In this document: positions 1 through 11,400 of the stretch, piece after piece
Layout of the letters: the number at the start of each line of letters is the position of its first letter
Numbering within the stretch: position 1 is the stretch's first letter
Source: Arachnopeziza araneosa
Taxonomy: Eukaryota > Ascomycota > Leotiomycetes > Helotiales > Arachnopezizaceae
DNA length: 64,000 nucleotides
Assembly (NCBI GenBank): GCA_003988855.1
Contig: QYAI01000001.1
Location: forward strand, 124,001-188,000
Direction: 5' to 3'
The notes under the pieces: model-generated
The model's input: only the letters and a program-made list of their open reading frames with translations
Told to the model about the DNA's origin: nothing
Databases searched by the model: none
Program-made: the position numbers and the translations under genes

Positions 1-1
1 T

Positions 2-640
2 ACACGATCCTCTGGGTTTGATCTCTTGACCAGCACGAAGGATGCAGCAGCGAACGACCTTCAAGACTTTGATGCTGACGAGATGTTCCAGTTTGATGAA
101 GCTCCTCCCAACAAGGCGGCATACGGCTCACCATTGCATACTCAGAACTCCGCAGAGGAAGCAACGGACTCGGGTTCTGATTCTGAAGCTCTATCCATGT
201 CACCAACTAGAACCCGAACCAAAAAGGCGGCCGCATCAACTGCGCAAACCCAGCCCATCACCCTCAGTTCCTACTCCCGCTCTCCTGCCCGCGAGATGAT
301 TCAGCCAGAGAAGAACGAGAATAAAGAGAACAGGAGCGGGACAGGAAACACATATAGAAACCACCCATTCAGCGTCCCAATTGTAAAGCCTGAGGTTCAC
401 GCGAAAGCCGAGAAGATGGGTGAAGTGGAGAGTTTCGTTGGTAGCGTAGATGGTCGGAGTGGGGTTGATGAGAGTGATGCGAGGAGTTGGAAGTCCCCAG
501 GTGGAAGTGCAAGTTTGAGAGGGCTGATGGGCAATGGTACATCGAGATATGGAAGTTTGGGAGAGAGGATGATGATGGAGGAGATGGTCGAAGCTGAGAA
601 GGAAGAGCAGAAGAAGAAGGACAGTGGAAGAAGGAAATAG
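2..640 (+). CDS. 3' end of an unidentified gene (5' end outside window)
   Basis: The reading frame is open from the left edge to a TAG at 638-640, so only the C-terminal ~212 residues are visible. They look disordered: rich in Ser, Glu and Lys, with short acidic patches (DADEMFQFDE near the start), an SRSPAR-like stretch and a charged, probably helical tail (MMMEEMVEAEKEEQKKK). No catalytic or binding domain is recognisable and I do not know the family. Codon use is ordinary, unlike the GC-rich gene that follows on the other strand. The residue composition is that of a regulatory or scaffold tail, but this is inference; the upstream part would be needed to name it. Confidence 0.5.
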   Translation, partial: TRSSGFDLLTSTKDAAANDLQDFDADEMFQFDEAPPNKAAYGSPLHTQNSAEEATDSGSDSEALSMSPTRTRTKKAAASTAQTQPITLSSYSRSPAREMIQPEKNENKENRSGTGNTYRNHPFSVPIVKPEVHAKAEKMGEVESFVGSVDGRSGVDESDARSWKSPGGSASLRGLMGNGTSRYGSLGERMMMEEMVEAEKEEQKKKDSGRRK

Positions 641-1430
641 CTATGTGAGGAGGCATATCAGTGCTGTATTTGATAAACCCACAGTGGGTTCTTGCGAGCA
701 TGGGAGGCGTTTAGGTGGTGGCTATTGCCCGTTCATCTTGGGACGAGGCGCCTTGAATCATCGGCATAGCGAGCGAGCGTATCATTCCAAAGAGACCGGA
801 AATGAAGTTAATTGTATTGTAGAATAAACAACCAAACCATCATGGCTACACAGCAAGTGCCTGATTTCTGTTCTTGTGAGTGTTTGAGTGCAAGGCATTA
901 CTGCTTCTTCAATCTGCTCTGTTATTCTCTCATCCACTCCCACAGTTTAGAAGTACCGGTGTGTACATCAAGTCAACAAGGTCAGCGGGAAACTCCAGCT
1001 TGTATGTACTCATGGGAAATCGGTACAACACTCAACATAGCCCATCAGCTCCTCTCTCAATCTTCTCCCTCAAACGTATCCGTCACAATCTCAATCTCGC
1101 CGTCCAACCACCCTCCTACTAAACTCCACATTCCCGTTATTCATGCTGGGGGAGGGAGAACAGATGATGAAGCGTCATGCACGGACGTATGATGGCTGTA
1201 CTGCTGTACACATATCCGAGAGGACTCATTGATTTGAGATGAGAGGTGGTGGATAGAAAGATTTAGGTGAATCACTGTTTTCTTGAGTTTTATGGTTGTG
1301 GGTTGTGTTTGTGGAGAAGGGAAGGGAGGTGGATAGCTGAAGACTTTTTGATTATGAGGATAGGTTCAATAACTCCGTTCAATTCCCAACGCTATTCACA
1401 CATCGACATTACAAGATGGAGATGATGTTC
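641..1430. other. Intergenic, convergent 3' ends
   Basis: This lies between two genes that end towards each other. I see only AT-moderate sequence with short chance ORFs on the + strand (624-827, 812-1192); none has recognisable protein features. Confidence 0.5.
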
Positions 1431-2351
1431 CTACGGCACGAAAACCAGCCGCTCCCCCTTCGCATCCCACGACTCCTCCACCTCGCTCAACTTCCGCACC
1501 TGGAACCCCTTCCCCTGGGCCCCCACCAGCGCCTCGAGCATGCCCTCGTACTCGCCACGCAGCTCCGTGACCTTCCACGCACCCGGCCCGCTGCCGCGCA
1601 TGGTGACGTCCTTGCTCCGGAGCAGGGCGGCGGGGATGCGCGCGTCCAGGCCGGCCAGCGAGCCGATCTGCACGTACTGGACAGGCACGGCCGAGGCCAG
1701 CTGGCGGAACAGGGCCAGCGCCGGGTCGCCGTACAGGTAGTCCAGGACGACGTCGACGTCGCCGAGGGACGAGAAGTCGGTCGTGGACACGTCCTCCTGC
1801 AGCGGGATGACGCCGTCCAGGCCGAGTGCCTGCAGCGCCGACACGTCCCGGCCCGCGCCCACGACGCGGGTCGCCCCCAGCCGCCGCGCGATGCTCACGG
1901 CCATGCTGCCGCTCGCCGTCGTCGCCCCCAGGATCAGCGCCGTCCAGGCGCCGGGCAGGGCGCGCGTGCGCTTCCTGATGGCCATCCACGAGCTCATGGC
2001 CGGGTTCATCATGGCAGCCGCGAAGAGCGGGTCCAGCCCGGCCGGCAGGGGCGTGATGTCGGCTTTGTTGACATTGAGCACCTCGCTCAGCGTGCCCCCC
2101 GTGGCCGTCATGTTGGTGAAGTACACCAGTTCACCCGTCGGTGTCCGGCCCACGCCGTCGACGCCGGGGATGTGTGGGAGCGTCTTCACCGAGTAGTGGA
2201 TTCCCGCTGCGCGGGACTTGACCAACCGGTGTTGGCCCGCTGCGACGAGGTGGAGTTGGATCTGCTCCGAGTCTGGTGCCGGGACGGGAGGGGTCGGTAC
2301 GCTGGTGTATTTGGGAGCTTCTCCCCAGGCGGTGACGAGGGCTGTGTGCAT
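1431..2351 (-). CDS. Zinc-independent MDR / quinone-oxidoreductase-like protein, unusually GC-rich
   Basis: An uninterrupted 306-residue frame. The N-terminal half resembles a GroES-like alcohol dehydrogenase fold (LPHIPGVDGVGR), followed by a Rossmann NAD(P)-binding segment (LGATTASGSMAVSIARRLGA, about residues 140-160). The cysteine/histidine zinc ligands of classical alcohol dehydrogenases are not evident, so an NADPH quinone-reductase-like enzyme is most likely; the substrate is unknown. By eye the coding part is about two-thirds G+C with strongly G/C-ending codons, while neighbouring genes are near 45-50%. This composition also opens long shadow frames on both strands. No intron is present. 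It is transcribed towards the left-edge gene and divergently from nothing obvious. A horizontally acquired gene or a locally GC-biased one are both possible. Confidence 0.8.
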   Translation of the reverse strand: MHTALVTAWGEAPKYTSVPTPPVPAPDSEQIQLHLVAAGQHRLVKSRAAGIHYSVKTLPHIPGVDGVGRTPTGELVYFTNMTATGGTLSEVLNVNKADITPLPAGLDPLFAAAMMNPAMSSWMAIRKRTRALPGAWTALILGATTASGSMAVSIARRLGATRVVGAGRDVSALQALGLDGVIPLQEDVSTTDFSSLGDVDVVLDYLYGDPALALFRQLASAVPVQYVQIGSLAGLDARIPAALLRSKDVTMRGSGPGAWKVTELRGEYEGMLEALVGAQGKGFQVRKLSEVEESWDAKGERLVFVP

Positions 2352-2354
2352 TTT

Positions 2355-2470
2355 GTTTGGTGTGGTTTATTTGTTTTGTTGGTGTGGTTTTGTTGGTTTT
2401 GTTGGTTTCGTTGATGTGGTCTTGATTTGCTCTGTTGCTGTGGTTGCGATTTGTTTTGTTTGGTGTCAAC
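2355..2470 (-). repeat. CA/CAA-rich low-complexity 5' leader of the MDR gene
   Basis: On the coding (minus) strand the leader consists largely of imperfect AACAAAACC/AACCAACAAAA repeats. It abruptly replaces the GC-rich coding sequence upstream of the ATG. It is probably 5' untranslated; the apparent ORFs through it are shadows. Confidence 0.6.
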
Positions 2471-2589
2471 AAGATGGATTGAACCTCGCTTGTTGTGTTG
2501 TCTGAATTGAGTTGGGATGAGATGGACTGCTCTGGTGTTTGTTGATGAGAGCAGAGATATCAAGACCATCTGATTCGGGACCAGGCCGC

Positions 2590-2600
2590 TTTATATCTTC
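2590..2600 (-). promoter_or_regulatory. Possible TATA box of the MDR gene
   Basis: The minus strand reads GATATAAAGC here, about 240 bp upstream of the MDR start codon. This would imply a long leader that includes the CA-rich tract. Position and sequence are only suggestive. Confidence 0.3.
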
Positions 2601-2929
2601 TTCAATATCGGTAATGGATTGAAGTTGCAAGCACACTCGTGGTGGATTACGCAGCTGGAGATCACAGTCCGAGGATGCCCCGATTCTCCGGAGCTGGAGT
2701 TATGCCGCTTTGGGAAGCCCGAACCCATCGGCTTTCGGATTTCGACAACGCGACCTTAACACCGGAGCCGGTTTAGAGATCTACCATGATTTCAAACAAT
2801 CATCATGATATGATAAGAGATGATAAATAATGTACTTTTCTGTGGCAAATATCCTGTCCTTTTTTATTCAATCCTAGGTTTTCATGAATCATCTTTCAAT
2901 CAACATTACACATAAACATTACCATTTAC

Positions 2930-4705
2930 TCATTGAGGTCTCAATTTCCTCGATGCAAAATCAACCTGATCCTTCTTCCACTCTTGCATCCATTCCAACA
3001 CGAATTTCACTTCCTGCGCCTGCGTATCCCTAACTGGTGTTGGAGGCAGAAGATTAGGTCCCGTGTTAACCGTCTGATTAGGGAAAAGGCCATTCTCGTC
3101 CCAATGATGTACCGCTCCGGAAATCAAGATGAATGGTTGAGATTCTGTATTTGTTCTATTTACGGCACTGTTGTTGAAAGGTGAAGCATGTGCAGTAGCC
3201 GGTCTCCATGGATCTTGTTCGCCGTCAATCATGGCAAGTCGTGGATAAGAGATACCAAAACCACCATATTTGTTGATTGCTGTGACGTTTGGTGGAGTGG
3301 TGATGTTAAATGCGTATTCGCAGATCAAACTCTCATACTCGAGAGTTTGGGTACGAGAGACGAGGGGAAGTTCATTCTTTGGAACTCCGGACCCTGTTTG
3401 TAAGTAACCCCACTGTGTGCAGTACTGATATGGCCATGAGCGCCAATCTTGCGTAATGTCATTCTTTTCGTAGCTGGCAACATTGTGAGTGCTAAAACAA
3501 TTGTCTTGATCCGGATCAGTACAAGACGAAACAACGTAGTCGTTGAGCCAGCCGATCCAATTCAAGAGAGGGGTTTTCAGGGTATCAAGCTCTGAACCGT
3601 ATCCCCCTCTTCTCAAGAGTCTCCCGACAGTGTGCGTCAATGATTCTGTTTCTGGCCAGAGAATTGAATTCGAGGTAATGTTGCCGCAATAAAGGTCGAA
3701 AGATGGATCGTTTGTATCAGGGGCCCAGTTCTTTCCTTGCCAAGCATCAATTCCATTACCAACAAGTGCCGCAAAGTCATCGTCATAGGTGACGTTTGGA
3801 AGACCAAAGACACCTTTTAGTTCAGCAGTCAGGCTTGGGTTATTGACTCCTATCAAGATATTGTCAACCGCATTGGTGATCTTTTGCGTATATTCAACAC
3901 AAGTTGGATCGGCGTAGACACGGATTGGTTCGTAATATTGCCAGTAGTCGTAGATTGCTTCTACAACTCCACTGGAAGAGATCGTGCCTAAGTTGTGAGC
4001 CACGCCTTTTGGATATTTGAGAAGAACTTACCCCAGAAGACATCCGGATACAATTTTCTCAAGAAAGCATTGAAAGCACCAGCATAACTACCACCATATC
4101 CGATATATGCAGTCGTCTTGCTAGTCAAATCCAGATGTTCAAATCCAGGAAAGACGATATTCTGAGCAAAAAAAGCCTCATCAGCCAGAGCCTGATCCGT
4201 TGTCAAAAAGCGCAAGTTTTCAGTCGAGAGATCTGGCGTTGGGAAAGAAGCTCCATAATATCGATGTTCCAGAACAACTCCAATACCATGAGTAGCTTCA
4301 GCCATCTGATGCAACAAACCCTTTTGCAAGAACGGCAATCGTTCTGTGGCATCCGTTTCACCTGATTGCAACACTAGTATCGGTCCTCCCGGCTTGTAGT
4401 ATGTGGGATCGAACCAATACCGCAGAGCAAACGTCTCCGAAGAGTGAGGCTCATACAGAGAATCATTGTGGAAATGGTCGACTGGGACGGAGAGATTATA
4501 GGTGGGGTAGAGGAGGGAAGGATCGGTATCTCGTTTCTGCAGACCACTCGAAATGGTCGTTCTCTGCAATTCAATTAGCCCTGATTCTGAGCATAGTCTG
4601 GAGAACGTATACCCTAACTTTTCGCTCCACCGCCGTTCCTGGTCTTGCGGTGAGAGCGGCGCTCACGAGCGACAGCAGCACACAGAGAGCCGTGACTTGA
4701 ACCAT
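2930..4705 (-). CDS. Secreted serine carboxypeptidase, family S28
   Basis: Three exons (4613-4705, 4032-4563, 2930-3987) give 560 residues. The first exon encodes a signal peptide (MVQVTALCVLLSLVSAAL); the start is the ATG at 4705. The S28 nucleophile motif GYGGSYAG places Ser at about 190. FWG|TISSSG spans the second, 44-bp intron, and the Asp and His of the triad are in DGEQDPW (about 467) and GAVHHWDENG (about 502). Several N-glycosylation sequons and paired cysteines fit an extracellular enzyme. Family members cleave C-terminal residues after proline in acid, so a role in external protein digestion is likely. The donor of intron 1 may be GTATAC (4612) or GTTAGG six bases earlier; both keep frame. 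Confidence 0.88.
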
Positions 4706-6080
4706 CTCTACAGCAGGATTTCTCCGGAAACGCGAAAATAAATACTCCTGGCGACCTTGTCAGCAAATTTCCATCACAATTAATTTCTTCCAGGCAACAC
4801 CCAATCAGCCTGCGCAACTCACCCAAGTTCCCAAGACAGCTTCCACTGTCTACCAAACCGACGCGCTACATGATGGACGAAAGAGCTTATTTATAATCCG
4901 GTGCAAATCAATATTTGTGCTAACGACCAGAAGAAGAAGGTGGTGCTCGTCGCTCGCACGACGTCGATCATCGGCCGGTCCTTAGCAAGAGGGGAAGCGT
5001 GATGAGGCTTATCGCAAAGCGGGAGGCGCCTCTGATTGGCGTGCCGGGACCTGCTGGATAGGGAAGGCTTGCCTCGTCCCTGTTTTGCTCTGACCTGTCA
5101 GCTTATCCCCGGGTGACGTTGTAGTAGAAATATCCGTGTAACATTTCGTATTCCATCTCTTACTAATCTGCTCAGAATCAACTCAATCACTCCATTGTTA
5201 ACGAGATGCTCCCATTGCGATAATAGACGGTGCTCCGCCCACTTCGGCTCAATGCTGATTTGAATCTTGTTCCCTCTCCTTCGTAGACAAAACCCATCAT
5301 CCTGCTGCGAAGGATAGCTCGAAGAAATAAAGAAAATGCAGCCCTTCTCGATGGTCAAGTAGCCAGTGATGTACATGGTAAGCCTTTTTTCTGGAACCAG
5401 AGACCTTGTAACTTACTAGATCAAGTTATCACTTATCTCCGAGTAAAGACTATTCAACTAAGCCAACTCATGTCAACATCTTTCTGTATTTCAAGCTATG
5501 CACTTCTCTTCGCACAGAGTTTGATTCTCATTTCATTTGGTATTTTCAGTTAGCAGCTTCAACTCTCTCAGTCACTGTACGCCTAGCAAGTCTTTTCCTG
5601 TGTGTCAGCCTTTCCAATTCACGCGAATCTAGTACGGCTGTGGCTGTGACAGCCTGATGCTTCTACTCTTCTCGAATCAATCCTGTGAAGCGATACATTT
5701 ACATCATAAGTAGCACTATTTCATCTAGTTTTATTTTATGATCTTTGAAAGCGCACAATATTCTTTCCTGATGGTTATATCTTGAATGACTAAACCTGCT
5801 GCTACCTTCTCTGGCATTCTCGACATACTTTCCACTCCAAAAGGATGAAACAAATAAGTTTTGACACGTTGTAAAACGTGAGTGGTAGACTACGCCAGCC
5901 GAGCGGGGTCCCAAGACATTTGGTTATAAACTGCGCCTTGCATGTGCTGCGGTCGGCGCGTTACTTCTCAACTTAGATAAGGCTGGTTGCGATTGCAGGA
6001 TAATACACATCCATAACCTCGATTGTTTCCTTGACTTTTTGATTCTAGGCTCCGTATAGACATTTCTCAGTGTCGCTATC
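4706..6080. other. Intergenic 1.4 kb, divergent promoters
   Basis: It separates the S28 gene (left, minus) from the STAND-N/coiled-coil gene (right, plus). A TTTATAATCC element near 4889-4898 could serve the S28 gene. Short ORFs on the minus strand (5098-5376, 5699-5914) have no recognisable content. Confidence 0.4.
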
Positions 6081-7915
6081 ATGGTTGATCCTCTATCTAT
6101 CACAGCCGCATCCGCTGCTGTGGCTCAAATCTGCTTCAAGGCGAGTAGATCATGAGTCACGTGGTCGAAAGCATCATCATTACTAACTTTAGGCAGTTAT
6201 CTGTGAGCATAAAATCGTTTGTGGTAGACGTGCGCCAGATTGGTGACACTATTCAAACTGTCCACGATGGTCTAAATGCGCTTTCGCAAGTCTTGACGGG
6301 AATCAGTCTTGCTTGGACCAACAATCCTGACGTTGCATCTAATCAATCTGGGCCTGATAGGGTACTTTGGATCTCTGTTAAAGATAGTATCTCAAGATGC
6401 AATATGGTCTTGGAGAGGTTCCAAGGCGTCTTGAATAAAGCGTCTATCGATAATAGCACGAGCATCGGTATATTGCGACGAACTGTGTCTAAGCTTAAGC
6501 TGGATATGAGTCTGAAAGAACTTAATGGTTTTCGTGACGAGATCGAGACGTATCATCGCGTCTTGGTTGTTGCACTCAACGCTATCAATACGTAAGTCAT
6601 ATCCTGAATATATTTAGCTGATAATGACATGTACAGCTCTGCTATTCTACAACGGAATCATACAGATGATGAAGTGTTTCAACGGCTGGGAACAATTGAA
6701 GCCGGGATTGACGTACTGACTCATCATCTCAATAATAATCAGGACCGCTCGCTGTCTGAAGACACTGAGACCACTGAAAGTCTGCAAAGCTTCGTAAAGG
6801 CAGCTAATGCCTTCTGTTCCAACGCCAGCAGCGCTTCCAACAGTGGTAGTACTATCACGAGAGAACCGTCCTTGCGTCGAAATGGGAGTGTTTTCAGAGC
6901 GCGGTTGTCAGAGGAGCATGTCAAGAATATCAAAAGCTGGATCCCGTCATCGCACAACGAGGGCTCTAGCGAATCTGATACCATAGTCGCCTCGGCCTCC
7001 GGATGGGATGGATCTGTTTGTGATGTTGAATCTTTGCCACAGCTCATGTCCATACTTGAGAATGTTACACAGATAGCTGATCGCTATCAAGCATTCGATA
7101 AGCAGAAAAACCTCTCCAAAGACGAGGAGATACGCACTCTTACGGCTCGGTGTATGAGTTTAGAGGCACAACTTGAGAAAAGGAATAATGATTATGAGGT
7201 CATCCAAAGAGAGAACCAACAAATTATGACGGAGTTCGACAAACTACTTGTAGATGTACGTCGATTAGGTGTCATCAACAAAAAGTTAGAGATAGAGTTG
7301 CAAGAAGGACAACGTGAAAAGGCTGCTTTGTTAACACAGATAACCGAACAAGCAACCGAGAAGGACTACAAGATCAAACAAATGGTAGCAGATCACACTA
7401 GCAACGAACATCGACTCAGAGCCAATCGAGACAAATGGAAGAAGAAACACGGAGAAATGTTAGAGCAGCTGCGAGCCTCTGTCATCGAACAAGAACAAAC
7501 CACCTGCAACGCAGATATGCAAGCATGTAGATATCAAGTCGAGATCGAAAAGCTGAATTATGAGATTAATCAACTTCAAGAAGGTATCAAAATCAAGGTT
7601 TCATGTATAGCTTCACTCGAAGCCAAAGTAGGGAGCGGGGAGACGGTGAAGGAACTTACTCAAGCCGTTGAGAACGAGCGGCAAAATTTCCTTTGTGTGA
7701 CCGAGTCGAAAGATATAAATATCAATTTACTCACTAAAAACATAGAGGCTTTAGAGAAAACAAAGGAAGAATTGCTTGAAGAGAAAGGAGCGCTGGGCGA
7801 GAAAGTAATGGACTTTGCGACCAAGTTTCAGGAGTTGGCTTCTATGTTCAATGTGCCGTTGGTGAACCCAACATCTATCTCTAAATTATCAGAGGATTCT
7901 CAAGTTACGACTTGA
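6081..7915 (+). CDS. STAND-type fungal N-terminal domain protein with long coiled coil
   Basis: Three exons (6081-6140, 6197-6591, 6637-7915) total 577 residues. The start MVDPLSITAASAAVAQI is the typical opening of the fungal N-terminal domain found in front of NACHT/STAND receptors and ankyrin proteins; this domain runs to about residue 150. After a Ser-rich linker, residues about 300-560 form a nearly continuous heptad-rich coiled coil. No P-loop, NB-ARC, TPR, ankyrin or WD repeat is present, so it is not a full STAND receptor. The first intron appears to be GC-AG (donor GCGAGT at 6141) with a perfect TACTAAC branch site; no GT donor keeps the frame. A role in cell-cell recognition or incompatibility is an inference from the N-terminal domain only. 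Confidence 0.75.
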
Positions 7916-8446
7916 ATGTCATCCATTCAAGAAGATTAGTCGTCAGAGTTGTGTCTTAATTTTCTTGATATCGATTCTGAGGTGGCGATTTGGTGGCGGA
8001 GAGCGAAGATGTGGTCTTGGAATGGAAACTGTACTCATGTATCAACGGTCTTTATTTTTGTTATACTTCAACTATAGTCACTCGTAATCTGTGGATAATC
8101 GAGATTGTTCCGAAGCAACATGTCATTGTATTTGGCTTCAGTGTCCTTGTTTGTCATACTCTAAGGCCACACGCCCAAAATCCTACCTCAACAGGAAGTC
8201 GACAGGAGGTAGTTTAAGTGTTGAGGATATATCTCAGGGAGAAGATTAAGGTCGAGAAACTAATCCTTTCTAGATTTGATAGTGCCGTTGTAATTAAAAA
8301 GCTAATTTGATTATTTATGATTGGTTGCCCTTCGCGTCTCTCTTACCGCGGTTCGCTTCGCCCAGGGCTTTCCTGAAAATCAACATCCAAAAGGAGCGAA
8401 GCGAGTAACCAACTCCCCATGCACCATCTACGCGCCACAATGACCA
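7916..8446. other. Intergenic between convergent genes
   Basis: It contains 3' flanks of the coiled-coil gene and the P-type ATPase. A 75-codon ORF (7990-8217, +) has no recognisable features. Nothing else is seen. Confidence 0.5.
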
Positions 8447-11400
8447 CTACCATGCAACCCTCAACCAAATCCCCTTGTACCTCCGCACACAGAACTTCCT
8501 CCCCTCATCCAGCAGCAAGATCCCGGTCCCAAACGCAGCCGGCAAGAAGAAATGCTCCACCGGGACCCGACTTGTCCCCAGCACATTCTCCAGCTGCGGG
8601 ATGTAGAGCCAGAAGATGGCCATGCAGAGCGCGAAAGCGATAGCGGGGAAGAGGTACAGATTCTGGGTCACTTTGTCAAACGCGGGCGGGTGTTGAAAGA
8701 TGGAGAGGCGCCGGGTGCGGATCGCGAGGAGGGAGAAGAATTGCCTGTTTCATGTGAGCTATGCAAAGATGAAATGGGAGGAAGGGAAACAAACATCACC
8801 ACCAGATTGATAAAGTAGATACTTGATGCTTCGTTCAGCCGAGCGTTGTAGTAATCTTGATTAACTCCCTCAGGCACGTTGCCATACCCAAACCACAAGT
8901 CGCTAAATGGAATACCATTGCGTTGAAGATACCAGTACGACATTGCAAAACTCGTTGTCGTCTCAATAATGCCGATGAATCCGTATGACTGCAACATGAG
9001 CTTCCAATCCACCAACCGATCGGTCTTTGGCTTCCTAGGTTTGCGGAGTAACACATCCGCTTCGGGAGTCTCGTATGCAAGGACAGTAGCAGCGGCACAG
9101 TCAGTAAAACAGCAGATGATGATCATGAGAAAAGATGACAGGACTTGAGGCAGGCCAAAGACAACATTGGTCATGACGGGCCAGAACTCCGAGAAGGAAC
9201 CTGCGGGGAGGAGATAGGCGATCGTCTTCTTCAAGTTATCGAAGACGACTCTTCCGTACTGCACTGCTTCTACGACGGCTGAGAATGATTCGAGGAGCAC
9301 CATGTCGGCAGCCTCAATGGCGATGTCTGAGCCTGAGCCAAGAGCGATTCCGATATCAGCCGCGCGCAGGGATGGCGCATCGTTGACACCATCACCAGTC
9401 ATCCCGACGATTTCATCGCGGGCTTGGAATTCACGGACGATGCGGAGTTTTTGCTCGGGGGTTGTGCGTGCGAAGACAATCTCATCATAAGTGCAGAGCT
9501 GGGCCCACTGGTTCTCGTTGAGGGTGATGAGTTCAGGACCGCTGAGAACAATAGAAGTCTTAGTATCTAGGCTAGCCAGAGCTTGCTTGTCATCGTTCGA
9601 GTCCGAGACGGAAATCGCCTCGTCGCGGGAGAGGGCCGTGATGTCTTTCACCATGTGTGGGGGATTCGTGATGATTCCACATTCGGCAGCGATGGCTTGA
9701 GCTGTCAGGGCAAAGTCACCGGTTACCTAGCAGAGATTAGAATCAATGTCACATTGAAATCTGCGAAGTTACCATGAAAATTCGTATCCCAGCTCTTCTC
9801 AAGATCTTGACTACTGACGGAATCTCATCACGAGGCGGGTCGACAATACCAACAGTGCCAATCAAAGTAAGTCCAGATCCAGCGTGGTGGGAGACTTCAT
9901 CCTCAAACTGCGTCGAACTACTCGCGGATCGAATTTGCTTTTTGAGAATGACTTTACGAGCCAACAAAATTACTCGTTTGCCTTGAGCCGACCATGTGTT
10001 TTTGATGTCTTCAATTTTGGCACGGGTGGCGTCGTCAAGGATTTGAGTGTCTCCATTGATATCGGTGTACGTGGTACAACGCCCAATCAAAACATCCGGA
10101 GCTCCTTTGATTGTGAGCAAACTTCAACTGTCAGCAGATTCTCGTCAAGGCTCGATGATCGCTTACGTATCCTCTGATCTGAATGTGGCAGCTTCTGAAG
10201 AAGACAGGGCAAGCTCAAGGCCTTCTTGCTGTGTCAGTTCGAAAGTCCTAATCATATACTTGTTCTTGCTATTGAATGCCAGCTCGAACGTCTTTCTCCA
10301 CACTTGTCGAAGTTCTGACACTGAGCCAAGCGATTCAGAAAATCTCAAGATGGCTTGGTCTGTAGCATCCCCATTGATCTTGCGATCGTGAAGGTAGAGG
10401 TGCTCAGTCACAGCGTCAAATTCTCCAGAATTGCAAAGACCCGCGACAGCGCGAAGTTGTGCGATACCGTTGGATACTTTTTCTTCGCTCGCGGATCGTC
10501 CTTGAATATTCATCTGATCCCGAGCGGAGAGGGGATCCATGTTATGCAAGCCGACGCTGCATTCAGTCACGTACATTTTGTTCTGTGATCATTTAGCTTT
10601 AGTATTTTAGATCGAATCTTGATATTACCTTGGTAAGAGTTCCCGTCTTGTCTGAACAAATGACGCTCACTGATCCCAGAGTTTCAACTGTCTTCAACGA
10701 CTTGCAGAGAATCTTGTTCTTTCTCATGAGGTTGGCAGTGATGGTGAGGGATGCTGTCAATGCAATAGGTAGTCCTTCGGGAATAAATGCAATGGCTACC
10801 GAGACGCAATCCACAATCAGTGTAGGGACGTTGATCCATCCAGGATGATTTTTGCGAAGATAAGCCGCCCTACCATTGTTAATCTCGTCTAGGAGACTGT
10901 CATGGGACTTACCAAACAATTATAACAATCACAATCATTGATGCCATGATAGAACAAATTACGATTACAAAGTTGAGAATTTCGCGTTCAAGAGGTGTCA
11001 AGCCAGTCTTCGGGGTGTTGGTCATTTTGGCGATCTTGCCAAAGACTGTCGCATCGCCGGTGGACACGACAATGCCAGTACCGCATCCCGAGATGCAGTG
11101 AGTCCCTTGCATACCAATGCATCTTGTTTCCAAGTAATTATCATCCGTGCTATCGATCGTGCCAGGCAATGGAAGAGATTCGCCTAAGGATGTGTTAATA
11201 ATCACCACCTATTTATTAGGAGAGCCTCCTACCTGTAAGAATAGATCTGTCGAATTTAGCGTCCGAGGAGATTTCAACAAATCGCACATCAGCAGGTAGC
11301 TTGTTGCCTGCCTTGAGATAAAGTATATCACCAGGCACAATATCAGTCGCGACAAGACTCGTTCTAGCCCCATCTCGAAGTACCAAGCAAGAGTCGGGAA

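Noticed and set aside
1396..2414. Long ORFs on both strands overlapping the MDR gene (332 and 197 codons and others)
   Set aside because: High GC removes stop codons in all frames. Only the 306-residue minus-strand frame shows protein-family motifs.
4614..4856. 80-codon minus-strand ORF over the S28 signal-peptide exon
   Set aside because: It is a different frame of the same strand. The ATG at 4705 gives a signal peptide and a consistent intron.
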